From Linanthus parryae (taxonomy: Eukaryota; Streptophyta; Magnoliopsida; Ericales; Polemoniaceae), in contig JALGPY010000009.1 in NCBI GenBank assembly GCA_023055425.1, forward strand, positions 34,081,275 through 34,145,274: a stretch of DNA of 64,000 nucleotides, given 5' to 3'. Of the stretch, positions 46,180-56,484 are shown in pieces; positions within the stretch are counted from its first letter, which is position 1; each line of letters starts with the position of its first letter. Under the pieces are notes generated by a model. That model was not told where the DNA came from. It worked only from the letters and a program-made list of their open reading frames with translations, and ran no database searches. The position numbers and the translations under genes were made by a program.

Positions 46180-46987
46180 GGCCATCCTCAGAAGGAGGTC
46201 TTGGCTTGGCCAATGACCCTGATTAGCGAGTTTAGGCCGCCCAGCAGGAGGTCCTCGCGTGGGGTCGGGGCTTCGCGAAGCCTAATCGTGCTTCCAGCTG
46301 GTCTTCGGCAAGCTCGGTGGCAAGCCCGGGCTTCCTCCTTCTCCGCCAATCTTCTTCACCTTTCTCCCCCCCTGTTTTGTGGTGTTGATCCGTTTCGTTA
46401 CTTTGTTTTTTTGTTTTGTTTTGTTGTTTCCTTTTTAATCTTTTTCTCCCTAATTATTTGAGAAGGGCTTTCCTTGCCAGGTTTGAGGCAAAAACACTCT
46501 CATCCATTTTGTTTTGAAAATGATATATTTCAACCCTTGTATATAGTATTAATGAATAATATTGGAACTTATAACAAAAAAATATAGTAATAATGAAAAA
46601 ACACAAAATAAAAAAGCAAGAAAGGGGGAAATTACTGATAGCGAAATTTACATTTTAAATAAGGTTGAGTGAGATGAAATTTACTGACATTTTCATATAT
46701 ATATTTTTTTTTTGTCATTTCACTTATGTTTGTATTTTTCGATTTATATCTTTGTTAAGATAGTTTGTTTACATTTTTTTAATTGTACTTACATTAATTA
46801 TAATTAATAATAAACTATTCTTATTATATGAGTATATGAAATGTTTTGTAATAAAATAATAGTAGAGGGTTTCGGGAAGACTTTTTCTTACTGGGTGCAA
46901 TAAGGCAGTTCTGTAATATTTAAGAAGTTATGTGGGGGCCAAATGAGGATAATAGTGCTTCGCCAAGCCCTCTTGTTGCGGATGGCC
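46180..46987. mobile_element. PIF/Harbinger-like element without transposase
   Basis: 808 bp between TTA at 46177-46179 and TTA at 46988-46990. The ends GGCCATCCTCA and (reverse complement) GGCCATCCGCA match at ten of eleven bases. A 3-bp TTA duplication is the Harbinger signature. No transposase reading frame is present, only a short ORF crossing the left end. A 24-bp direct repeat (46094-46117 and 47000-47023) flanks it at a distance. Confidence 0.65.
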
Positions 46988-46998
46988 TTACAAGGCTA

Positions 46999-47257
46999 CC
47001 ACTCCGTTCTTTTTCTTTGTCTTCAATTTGTTTTTTACATTCGTAATTATGTCACTTCGATATAATAATTTGTATAAAAACCGATACAATTATTTAATAA
47101 TCTTTTTATGATGTTGTAGAATATATTTTACATATCATAAAAAAATTATCAAAAATTTGTATTATCCAATTTTATTATTCAAAAAAAGTCATTGGATCAA
47201 TGTGACTGAATGAATAATAATAAAAGTCAATTTAAAGACAAAGAGAGAGAAATCATG
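46999..47257. repeat. possible second Stowaway-like MITE
   Basis: The left TTCTTTTTCTTTGTCTTCAA and the reverse complement of the right side (TTCTCTCTCTTTGTCTTTAA) are similar, and TA dinucleotides lie at both edges. The outermost ten bases do not match, so this is weak. Confidence 0.35.
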
Positions 47258-47259
47258 TA

Positions 47260-47508
47260 CCACTCCGTCCCAGCTGAAATGCACCATTGGAATTTTTTCA
47301 TCCGTAATTGGATCATTTTGACTCGGTGATTTGGATCGCAAAATAATATAACTTTTTGATATTTTTTATTGTCTTCTAGAATAAGAGTTACTCTACAACA
47401 CTTCGAAAAAACTGTCTAAAAAACAAAATTTTACTATCCAAATTATCAGGTCAAAGTGATCCAGTAAATAGAGGTAAAAGTATAAATGATGCAAAAGGGA
47501 CGTAGTGG
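47260..47508. mobile_element. Stowaway-type MITE
   Basis: 249 bp flanked by TA at 47258-47259 and 47509-47510. Ends CCACTCCGTCCC and (reverse complement) CCACTACGTCCC differ at one base. Interior ACTCGGTGATTTGGAT and CTATCCAAATTATCAGGTCA parallel the MITE at 26500-26759, so they belong to one family. Confidence 0.85.
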
Positions 47509-47510
47509 TA

Positions 47511-48069
47511 CTACTAGGTAAACTCCTATATGTTGTTCACTGAAGTACTACTTTTTGGGAAAGCCTTCTCCAAACAAATGTCATCATCATATGCGCCTTT
47601 TAATAACGCACGCTCTCACTTGCCTTTTACGCGTTTAACAACTCACGTTTTTCACTCCTTTTCATTTCTCCTTTTTTATCACACTAAATCCTTGTTTGTG
47701 CAGGGCGTATCAAAAGTGCATGATATAAAGTTTAAAGAAATATGCGTAATGTTTAACTAAAGGTCTAAGGGTAAAAACTAACGAAAACAAAAGGTATAAA
47801 GCATCGGAAAGTCCGGTAAGCCCTAAGGCGATCTTCGGCGACATTGAGGCGATCTCCAGGCGGTGATCGTCGAGTTTTGGTTCTGTTGGCCCGTTTGTTG
47901 CATGGATGTCCTTTCCGTCGTCAACCAGGAAGCAAGTCATGTCCGCCAAGGAGGAGGAGGTTCACTTCAAAACAGAGCACTGCTTGGAGGGTGCACAGGA
48001 GTTGGGCCCGTGCTTGCTGGGAGCATTCCTTCTTCTCTCAAGGGTGAATATGTGGACATGAAATCGTTG
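47511..48069. other. intergenic DNA, possibly the start of the split Copia LTR
   Basis: No gene recognised. From about 47840 the GC content rises, and somewhere in this stretch the 5' LTR of the Copia element interrupted at 48105 should begin, but the match to the right LTR is too weak here to place it. Confidence 0.4.
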
Positions 48070-48105
48070 TTGTTGGGAATCTATGGGTGTCTTGAATGGA
48101 CTTAG

Positions 48106-50980
48106 TGCAACGACCCCCTTATCCGTCTCGAACGAGATGGGGAGGCCGAAGCTAAAAGTAACGGCGGAAAATCGAAAGCACAACTTTCCAACCTTTATAT
48201 TACATATTATTAAACATTACATTACTTCTCAAGTCCTTCATACGTTACTATTACACATTATATCTAACATTATTCATTCTATCTTACAACTTATGACAGC
48301 GCCTCCTCAGTGAGTCTCGTACCCGGCTATGCCATAGTTTTCATCCTCTAATCCTGCGGTGGGAAAGAAAACGGAACCGCAGTTTCTAAAGTCAGCTGGG
48401 AAATGCTGAGTAAATAAATACCCTAGCTCGTAAACAGATGATGATGCATAATTTATTCTCAAAACAGTAATAAGAGGAAATAAATCTTTAAAAGAGTAAA
48501 CAAAGCACAAATCCAGCTTTAAACTTCTCAACCTTTCAATTCCTTCCTTCTTGATCTTGAAACGGGGAGTAATATCCCAATCTTGTCTTCCTTTATATTC
48601 ATAGACATTCTTGTCCTTGAAGAAAACCACATTTTAACTTTGTTGATACGGGGAAGATCTACTATCACTACGCTTCCAAGACCTTAAGTGCCGGCACCCC
48701 TCTAAGACTACTCACGGCCAGAGAGGTGAGTACATGGAGCGACACAGCAGGTTGCGACCGGGTTAAAATAAACAGGTCGGGTGAACGTAGTCAGCCACGA
48801 CCAATCTTATAGAAAAGCGAATATAACAATCCCCGCACAACTCTTTCCACTTTACGTTATTAGTGGATTAATATTATTCGTGTGACAGTTCACAGCAAAT
48901 CAACTTCTTTAACTTGCAAAGAAATCACAAGTAAAACATTCAACTCGAAAATATACTTTGAGACAATTACTAAAAATCACATTCAGACACGAACAGGAGC
49001 TAAGCACGCTAGGCTAGGCATATTTACTTACCTTGATTCCGTAGCGTCAAAACATCATACTTGTCGTCGTTGCTTACGAATCCGTTACCTACAAATCGGA
49101 GCTTCTAAATCGTCACAACTCTGTATAATTCTACGAGTCTTATTAAGAATCATATTTAATAAATTTTAAACTAGCCCGAACTCGCGCATTAATTTCTTAA
49201 CGTTTCTTTATTTCGTTATATTTTCTTATTAGCAAAATTATTAAACAACGAGTGTTTATTTGAAGAATTACTAAATGCTGTGTTTCAAAAGTCCTATTTA
49301 ATTATATGAGTTATTTTTATAAAATACTAGTAAAATAAATGGTAGTTTATGTTTTTATCTAAAATAAATATTAGAATTAACAACTAAACGATATCGGATT
49401 TTTAAGAAAATCACTTCTAAATACTTGAAATGATGCAACGATATTTATAAGTTCGAAAAAGTCATTTTTATAAGTATTAAAACAACCAAATTTAAAGTTA
49501 AACAATTAAAAGCAACGTTTGTTTAGTTTTTAATAAAATATTACTCGTTTGATTTTTAACGAGCGATCCGTATACTATTTCAACGCCCGAATCACTTTTT
49601 CGTAACCGGAACGAAAACTATTATTTTTAGAAAATATTTTTAATCCGAAAATAACATTTTTATTTTTCGCGAATAATATAAAGTTTATATAAACTACACT
49701 TAAATCCCCACAAGTTATGTCAAAAGACAGCAGGATCCCCCATCCTACTCACATGGCAGTTTATTTAACATGAAATACTACCCACTACGTTCTCACAAAT
49801 AAAAACAGCTACCCCCTTTATATGATTATTATGCTATAAACAATTTAGGGAAAAGACACTTTAACCCCCCTTTTCATGATCATCTAATTCATCAAGCTAA
49901 ACGTGGAATCGAGCATACAAGATACTATTTTGATTGTTTAAATGAAATCACATCGAGATTTAGAGCATACCTAGGCCAAGAATGGCCGGAATCGGTCAAG
50001 AAACAAAGCTTTCCGGGTTTACCGACGGTGAGTCGCGGCGGTGCTCTTCGTTGCCGGTGATAGAGTACCTCCTAGCTTCGGGTAGGAAATGTTTTCGTCT
50101 CCTGTGAACTCTAGGAGTTGTTTGGTGGCGATTTTGAGAGGTGGGTGTCATTGGGTTGCTCGGGTCGAGCTTCCCGTCGGCAACAATGGTGGCCGACGGT
50201 GGCTTGCTTCGGTGCTCTGCTTTTTGGGTGTTGTTGTTGCTGCTTTCAACTCTTGCTTGGTCTGAATTAGATGGTAGCAGAGAGAGAGCATCGGAGGTGA
50301 AGAAGAGAGGAGGGGGATTGAAGTGGTGGCTCCGGGTGGTGTTTCCTTACGGGAACAGAGGCGGTGGTGGTGGCGACCTTTTCCGCTGCTGCTGCCGTGC
50401 TCTGTTTTGAACAGAACTGAGAGTGTGAGAGAGAGAGAGATAGAACAGAGTGTTAGAGAAAAGAGTGATGGAAGTGGTTATCTCTCGGTGGTGGTGATGG
50501 TGGTGGTGTGGGTGTCTCCGCGGGAAGTAGAAGAAGAACAAGATTGAGATGAAAGTGATGATGAATATAAAATGATGAGGAGGATGATGATTGAGAGGTG
50601 GATTATATAGGAGACAAGTAAAAGGAGATGATGATGATGTTGGAGGTGGCGAGTACAATCTCCGAAGGAGAAGAATTTGAGATATAGAAGACAACTAAAA
50701 ATTATATGGTGTGGGTGGCACACCAAGTTTTAGGGTGATTGGGTGTGTTTCACACACTAACTTCGCGGTGGTCGTACACGCGTGAAAAATCAAATAGTAA
50801 AGATAAATAAAACATCGCGTATTCACCTACGAGTAGTAACTTAATATCTTCTAAAATCTTACGAGTATTTCTTGTCAGTAAAATACTATAATTTAAGCGA
50901 CTTTATTTTTCCGCAATTAAATTCTATATTCATCTCTTTAAATTACTATTTTGCCCTTGTCAATTTTACGGGGTATTACA
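48106..50980 (-). repeat. 3' LTR of the chromovirus
   Basis: On the minus strand it begins TGTAATACCCCG at 50980 and ends GGGGGTCGTTGCA at 48106. It is nearly identical to 56485-59384. Short ORFs inside (for example 48882-49169) recur in the other LTR only because the LTRs are copies. Confidence 0.93.
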
Positions 50981-50991
50981 TTCTCTCCCCC
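50981..50991 (-). other. polypurine tract of the chromovirus
   Basis: Minus strand GGGGGAGAGAA directly precedes the 3' LTR start TGTAATACC. Confidence 0.85.
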
Positions 50992-51396
50992 GTAAACAAA
51001 GATTCGTTATCGAAGCTTAAACAATCTAAATATTCATGATATTAAAACTTCTTCCTCGAAGCTAATTCAGTCAAATACTCTTGAGGTTAAAACTTTTCCC
51101 TCGAAGCCACAATCAGCCCAGAACTTCTTATGCTAAAGTCTTCTAATAAAAAAACTAATGATCACAATCACGATCATATCGCAGACAAGAAATTTCACAT
51201 AGCAAGTAATGGAAAATATAGTTACTATCTAATGCATGAAGTGCAACACGTAATTATGTAGCACGTCCAACTTACTTATGCGAATATAGTCTCACTTGGT
51301 TACTAAAGGTTAGGGTTTACTATGTGATAAGGGTACGAACGCGTAATGGTACTAATTGAAGGGTTGCGTCCTCTCCCCCTTAGAGAGTGACATCCA
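50992..51396 (-). other. chromovirus spacer between pol and polypurine tract
   Basis: Non-coding internal DNA of the chromovirus. No motif was recognised other than repeated CTCGAAGC...AAACTTYTTCCTCGAAGC-like stretches near 51040-51105. Confidence 0.6.
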
Positions 51397-52881
51397 CGGA
51401 ACTCAACGTACCTCGTGGAACAAGTGTGGATACTTTTTCCTCATCTCTTCTTCAGCTTTTCAAGTCGCTTCCTCAGTTTGATGGTTAGACCAAAGGACTT
51501 TGAACAATTTGGAACTCTTGGTACGCGTGTCCCTTGTCTTGGTGTCCAGTATCTTGGCAGGTTGCTCCTCATATGTTAGCGACGGGTCGAAATCCACCGA
51601 TTCAGGATCCAACACATGTGACGATTCCGGTACGTATTTCTTCAATTGTGATACGTGGAAAACATTGTGTACACGTCCCAAATTCGATGGCAAATCCAGT
51701 CGATACGCAACTTCACCAATCCTTTCTATAACCTCGTATGGACCGATAAACTTAGGACTTAACTTCCCTTTTAGATTGAACCAGGTCACTCCCTTGGTAG
51801 GTGAAACCCGTAGAAATGCTTTTTCCCCCACTTGGAATTCCAATGGCCTTCTCTTCTGATCCGAGTATGACTTCTGCCTGTCCTGAGCTGCTTTCATACG
51901 TTGTTGGATGAATCGTACCTGGTTTGCCATGTCTTCAATCATTCGTGGCCCAATGACCACCGTTTCGCTGATGTCACTCCAACATAGTGGCGACCGACAC
52001 TTCCTTCCATAAAGGGCCTCGTACGGTGCCATACCAATGCTGGCGTGATAGCTGTTGTTGTAGGAGAACTCAATTAGCGGCAGTTTATCAACCCATGAGC
52101 ATTGGAAATCCATAACACAGGCTCTCAACAATTCTTCCAATGTTTGGATGGTCCTTTCCGTTTGCCCATCTGTGGCTGGGTGAAAGGCTGTACTAAACTT
52201 CAGCTGAGTTCCCACTACTTCTTGGAGCGCCCTCCAGAAAAGAGAGAGGAAGTTAGGGTCTCTGTCCGAGATTATCGAACTTGGAACCCCATGATACCTT
52301 ACGATGTTTTTGATGTAGGCATCCGCTCTCTGCTCCATACCCCATGTGTCTTTCATCGGGATGAATCTCGCAGTCTTGGTTAGTCTGTCCACGACTACCC
52401 ATATCTGATTCAGCCCGTTCTTTGAGGTCGGTAAGGCTGTGACAAAATCCACCGAGATGGAGTCCCATTTCCAAACTAGGATATCTAGTGGTTGAAGTAG
52501 ACCTCCCATTCTCTTATGCTCGAACTTCACGTTCTGGCATGTTAAGCATCTGGCCACAAATTCTGCTACTTCCTTCTTCATGTTGAGCCACCATAACGTC
52601 TTCTTCAAGTCCTTGTAAAGATTATCGCCTCCAGGATGGACTGAATACGGTTTGTTGTGCGCTTCTTGCATGAACTTCTTCTTGGTTTCTGTACACTTCT
52701 GTGGTACACACCACCTTCCTTTGTAGCGAATGCTTCCGTCTTCGTGAATCTGGAATTCTTTGGCTTCTCCTGCTGCAATCTTCTTCTTCATTCTTTCGAT
52801 CTTCACGTCTCCAGCTTGATTGCTCCTTATTTCTTCAAAGAAATCTGGTACAGCTGTCATGCTTCTAAGCAGTTTCTGCAC
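51397..52881 (-). pseudogene. chromovirus integrase with chromodomain-like C-terminus
   Basis: An open stretch of 473 codons (52881-51460) covers integrase: zinc-binding HPGGDNLYKDLKK...CLTCQNVKFEH, first Asp in SISVDFVTALP, second in SIISDRDPNFLS, Glu in DGQTERTIQTLEELL. It ends in FKVLWSNHQTEEAT and then a TGA where a Trp codon is expected. The frame continues past it to 51397 with EEEMRKKYPHLF, the usual chromodomain end. The chromodomain is thought to guide insertion to heterochromatin. The stop removes its last part. Another stop separates this from RNase H at about 52885. Confidence 0.88.
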
Positions 52882-52887
52882 TGTTCC

Positions 52888-53631
52888 TTATTCCACCACT
52901 TCGATGTCGAGTTTTCTGAACTCGTGCCATAACTGATCCGCCAGGACTACCATAGCGTTCACTGCATGGCTTGACTTACGACTTAGCGCGTCAGCGACCA
53001 CATTGACTTTACCTTTGTGGTATTGAATGCGTAAATCATAATCCTTGATAATTTCCAGCCACCTTCGTTGCCTGTTATTCAGCTCTTTCTGGGTGAAGAT
53101 GTATTTCAGGCTTCGATGATCCGTGTAAAGCTTGCACAGGGCTCCGTAAAGATGATGTCTCCATATTTTCAGCGCGAGGACTACTGCTGCCAATTCCAGT
53201 TCATGTGTGGAATATTTCTCTTCATGGGGTTTCAATTTCCTTGACGCGTAGGCAATCACCCTTCTATCTTGCATAAGTACGCATCCCAGAACCTTCTTCG
53301 ACGCATCACTATACACTTCGAATTCACCAGATTCGTTCGGTAAAGCTAATACTGGTGCTGTAGTTAGATTTTCCTTTAGAGTTTGGAACGCTTCTTCGCA
53401 GCTATCGTTCCAGTGATACTTCACTGCCTTCTTCGTCACCGTAGTCAGTGGCCTAGCGATCTTGGAGACATCCTTTACGAAACGACGGTAGTAGCCTGCT
53501 AAGCCAAGGAAACTTCGGATTTCTGACACATTCTTCGGTGTAGGCCAATCCTTGACTGCTGAGATCTTTGCTGGGTCCACAACTATTCCTTGGATATGAT
53601 ATGGCCTATAAATGGAACACGATCCAGCCAA
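52888..53631 (-). pseudogene. chromovirus RT thumb and RNase H
   Basis: It starts after a frameshift near 53640. RT thumb [20 protein letters not shown], then RNase H with [34 protein letters not shown] and [11 protein letters not shown], carrying the expected acidic residues, and closing [10 protein letters not shown]. The fragment is internally open. Confidence 0.87.
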
Positions 53632-53639
53632 AATTCACA

Positions 53640-54383
53640 CTTCGACAACTTGGCATACAATCGCTCTTGTCTCAACGTCTGCAATACCTCTCGGAGGTAT
53701 TCTTCATGGTCCTTCTAGTTCTTTGAGTACACCAGGATGTCATCAATAAAGACGACTACAAAATAGTCCAGAAATGGTTTCATCACCCGGTTCATCAAAT
53801 CCATGAACACTGCGGGTGCGTTGGTCAAACCAAATGGCATCACCGTGAACTCGTAGTGACTATACCTCGTACTAAAGGCAGTCTTTGCAATATCTTTCTC
53901 GGCTACACGGAGTTGATGATATCCGGACCTTAGGTTGATCTTAGAGAAAACACTACCCCCTTGTAATTGATCGAACAATTCATCGATCCGGGGTAGCAGA
54001 TATTTGTTCTTAATGGTAGCTTTGTTCAGTTCTTGGTAATCAATGCACAACCGTAAACTCCCGTCTTTCTTCTTCACAAACAACACCGGGGCTCCCTAGG
54101 GTGACACACTCAGTCGTATGTACCCTTTATCCAGAAGTTCTTGTATCTGACATTTCAGCTCCTTTAATTCCGCAGGTGCCATCCTATACGGCGCCTTAGA
54201 GATAGGTGCAGTTCCAGGTGCCAAGTCTATAGTAAACTCCACTTTTCTTTGAGGTGGCATTCCCGGAATCTCCTCTCGGAATACATCAGGATATTCCCTC
54301 ACGACTGGTATCTCTTCTAGAACAGTCTCCTTCTTAGTTACGTCCTGGACATAACACAAGAAGGCGGAGTTTCCCTTTTTCAC
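53640..54383 (-). pseudogene. chromovirus reverse transcriptase, two in-frame stops
   Basis: One frame is broken by TAG at about 54096 (at a Trp position) and about 53715 (at a Glu position). Motifs: [19 protein letters not shown], a fingers/palm junction with [31 protein letters not shown], and the catalytic [13 protein letters not shown] (YxDD type, reading FIDD). It follows the protease and a linker that starts KKGNSAFLCYVQDV. Confidence 0.87.
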
Positions 54384-54387
54384 TTGG

Positions 54388-56002
54388 TTACACTAGTTTA
54401 ATGCGAGGTTCCGTGGTGATACCTCGATAGGTGATCTTTTCTCTCTTAGGCCCTTTTAGTCGAACCTTTTGACCATAACAGTCAATAATTGCCCGATACT
54501 TCCCAAGCCAATCCAATCCTAGGATTACATCCATGCCCCCTAGGTCAAACTTTATTAGGTTGGCGGGTAAGGTACTGGTTAGGATCTTCAATTCTACTCC
54601 TTCGAATACGGTGTCATAGACAGTTACGTGGCCGTTAGGTGTTGCTACAGGAAAGGATATGCTAGATGACTTATGCAAACCCAATTTTTCAGCAAATAAG
54701 GATGATATGAAGGAATAAGATGCACCCGAATCAAACAATACGAAAGCTGGTTGCTCAAGGACAAGGAAAGTATCCGTCACAACTCCATGAGCAGCTTCTG
54801 CTTCAGTCCTTGTCAGTACAACTATCCTTCCCACCTTTCCATTCTGACCTCCTGCTCCTCCGGCTCCATTGTTGACATTCATACCATATCCGCCATTGTT
54901 GTTCCCATTCCTGGGTTGAGCTCCATTCTGTCCTGCATCACCCCCGTTGTAATTCTGCTGCCTCCCATAACCATTGCCTCCATTTTTTTGGTTGTTGTGG
55001 TTCCCATTCTGCTGATTCCCAAATTGTTGATTGCGTCCAAAGTTGTTTCCGTTCTGATGACGGTTACCCTGGTAGTTGTTCTGCTTTGGCGTTCCAAATT
55101 TTCCGCCTTGGGTTGTTTGCTGGTTTCTGGCTGGCTGCGAACGACATCCGTAAGCCCGACGGCCCCTCTTACCGCAGTTGTTGCAAGTAACTATGTTGCC
55201 ATCGCAATCCTCGCCTGGGTGGTTCCGTGGACACTTATTGCAATAATAACGGCGAATTTTCTGGACTCCAGTGTTCTGCTGATTTCCACGATGCTGCCCT
55301 TGGTTTCCTCCTCCATTGTTAGGCTTGAACCGCTGATTGGCCTTGGCAAAGTTGTTGTTGCTTCCTCCTGCCTCCTCGAGTTTGCGTTTCTTGCGTTTCT
55401 CATCTTGGGAGACACGGACTCGCCAGATGTCAGCAGCTCTGTCGTAGGCTTCATGGAGAGTGGAATAAGTTCGGCTCAGAAGAGACTCTTGTAGCCTTTC
55501 ATGAAGTCCTCCAATAAATCGAGAAATCTTGGAGTCTTCATCAGGCACCATGTTTCCAACAAATCGCGTCAATTCCGTAAATTTCCGAAAATACTCAGTG
55601 ACAGAGTCATTTCCCTGTTGTAGGTTCTAGAATTCCATTTCCCTTCTCCTCTTCACATGATGAGGGTAGAAACGCGATCGGAGAGCAGCTTGAAGAGCTT
55701 CCCAATTGAAATTCGGTTTGACCAACAGAGTCTCCCGGGCATTTCTCCACCAGAGGTTCGCTTCATCTTCAAATAAAAGGCCGCACAATTCACCTTCCGT
55801 TCATTAGGGCATTCTACCACCTCGAGGATCTTATCCATTTCCATTATCCAATCCTCCAATTCAACAGGATCCTCTTTTCCTGTGAATTCCATTGGCTTCA
55901 TTTCTGCCACCTTTTTGGCCCAATTAGTCCCTGTCTGACCACCGTTGTTATCATCTGACTCATTTGGGTGAAGAACTGCTCCATGCTGACGTTTTCAGCC
56001 AT
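54388..56002 (-). pseudogene. chromovirus gag and protease, frameshifted
   Basis: Gag starts at the ATG at 56002 (MAENVSMEQFFTQMSQM). It shifts frame before MKPMEFTGKEDPVELEDW (55910), again near 55745, and meets a stop near 55628. From 55572 it is open: FIGGLHERLQESLLSRTY, a Gln/Asn/Gly-rich linker, and a knuckle CNNCGKRGRRAYGC in which the third zinc ligand (His) is altered. Protease follows with FVLFDSGASYSFISS (catalytic Asp) and DLGGMDVILGLDWL. The frame ends at 54388 by a shift into RT. Confidence 0.85.
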
Positions 56003-56469
56003 CTATTTCTGTCAAACTAACCTAAAGCGATATGGTAATGGTCTATCAGTCACCCCCTATGGTATCCTCGGTTACGGTCGCAGATAATTCAACAATTATT
56101 TTACAATTATCTAGCACAATTATTACGTAAAATAACAGTTAAACATGTATCACATAGCAACTATCACAATAAAGCACATGTAACGTGTCCATTAATCAAA
56201 TAGAGCATCTAGTACGAATCAAATTATGTTCTTATCCTTCTTCTGGTCATGGAAGTGAAGATTATTCACAACCGATAAACTGTATCTTTAAATCAAATGG
56301 AGTCACATAACATACAACACTTTCTGAAACAGGTTGCGGGTGGGCGGGAAATATCAATACCCATGCCTAAACTACCCGTATCCCGAACGGCTTTTCCAAT
56401 TTTAATTATGTTGCCCTATGTTCATTCTAAGTATCCCTACAGGTTTTAATTCCCATTTAAAGGTCTGCC
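56003..56469 (-). other. chromovirus 5' untranslated leader
   Basis: Non-coding leader between the primer binding site and gag ATG. Nothing else recognised. Confidence 0.65.
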
Positions 56470-56482
56470 GACTCTGATACCA
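56470..56482 (-). other. chromovirus primer binding site (tRNA-iMet type)
   Basis: Minus strand TGGTATCAGAGTC lies two bases after the 5' LTR. It matches the common plant site TGGTATCAGAGC, complementary to initiator tRNA-Met. Confidence 0.88.
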
Positions 56483-56484
56483 CC

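Noticed and set aside
50347..50726. His- and Ser-rich ORFs on the minus strand
   Set aside because: They come from GAT/GGT microsatellite-like sequence in the chromovirus LTR.
54751..55494. A 247-codon plus-strand ORF
   Set aside because: It is antisense to the low-complexity gag linker and knuckle of the chromovirus and shows no domain of its own.
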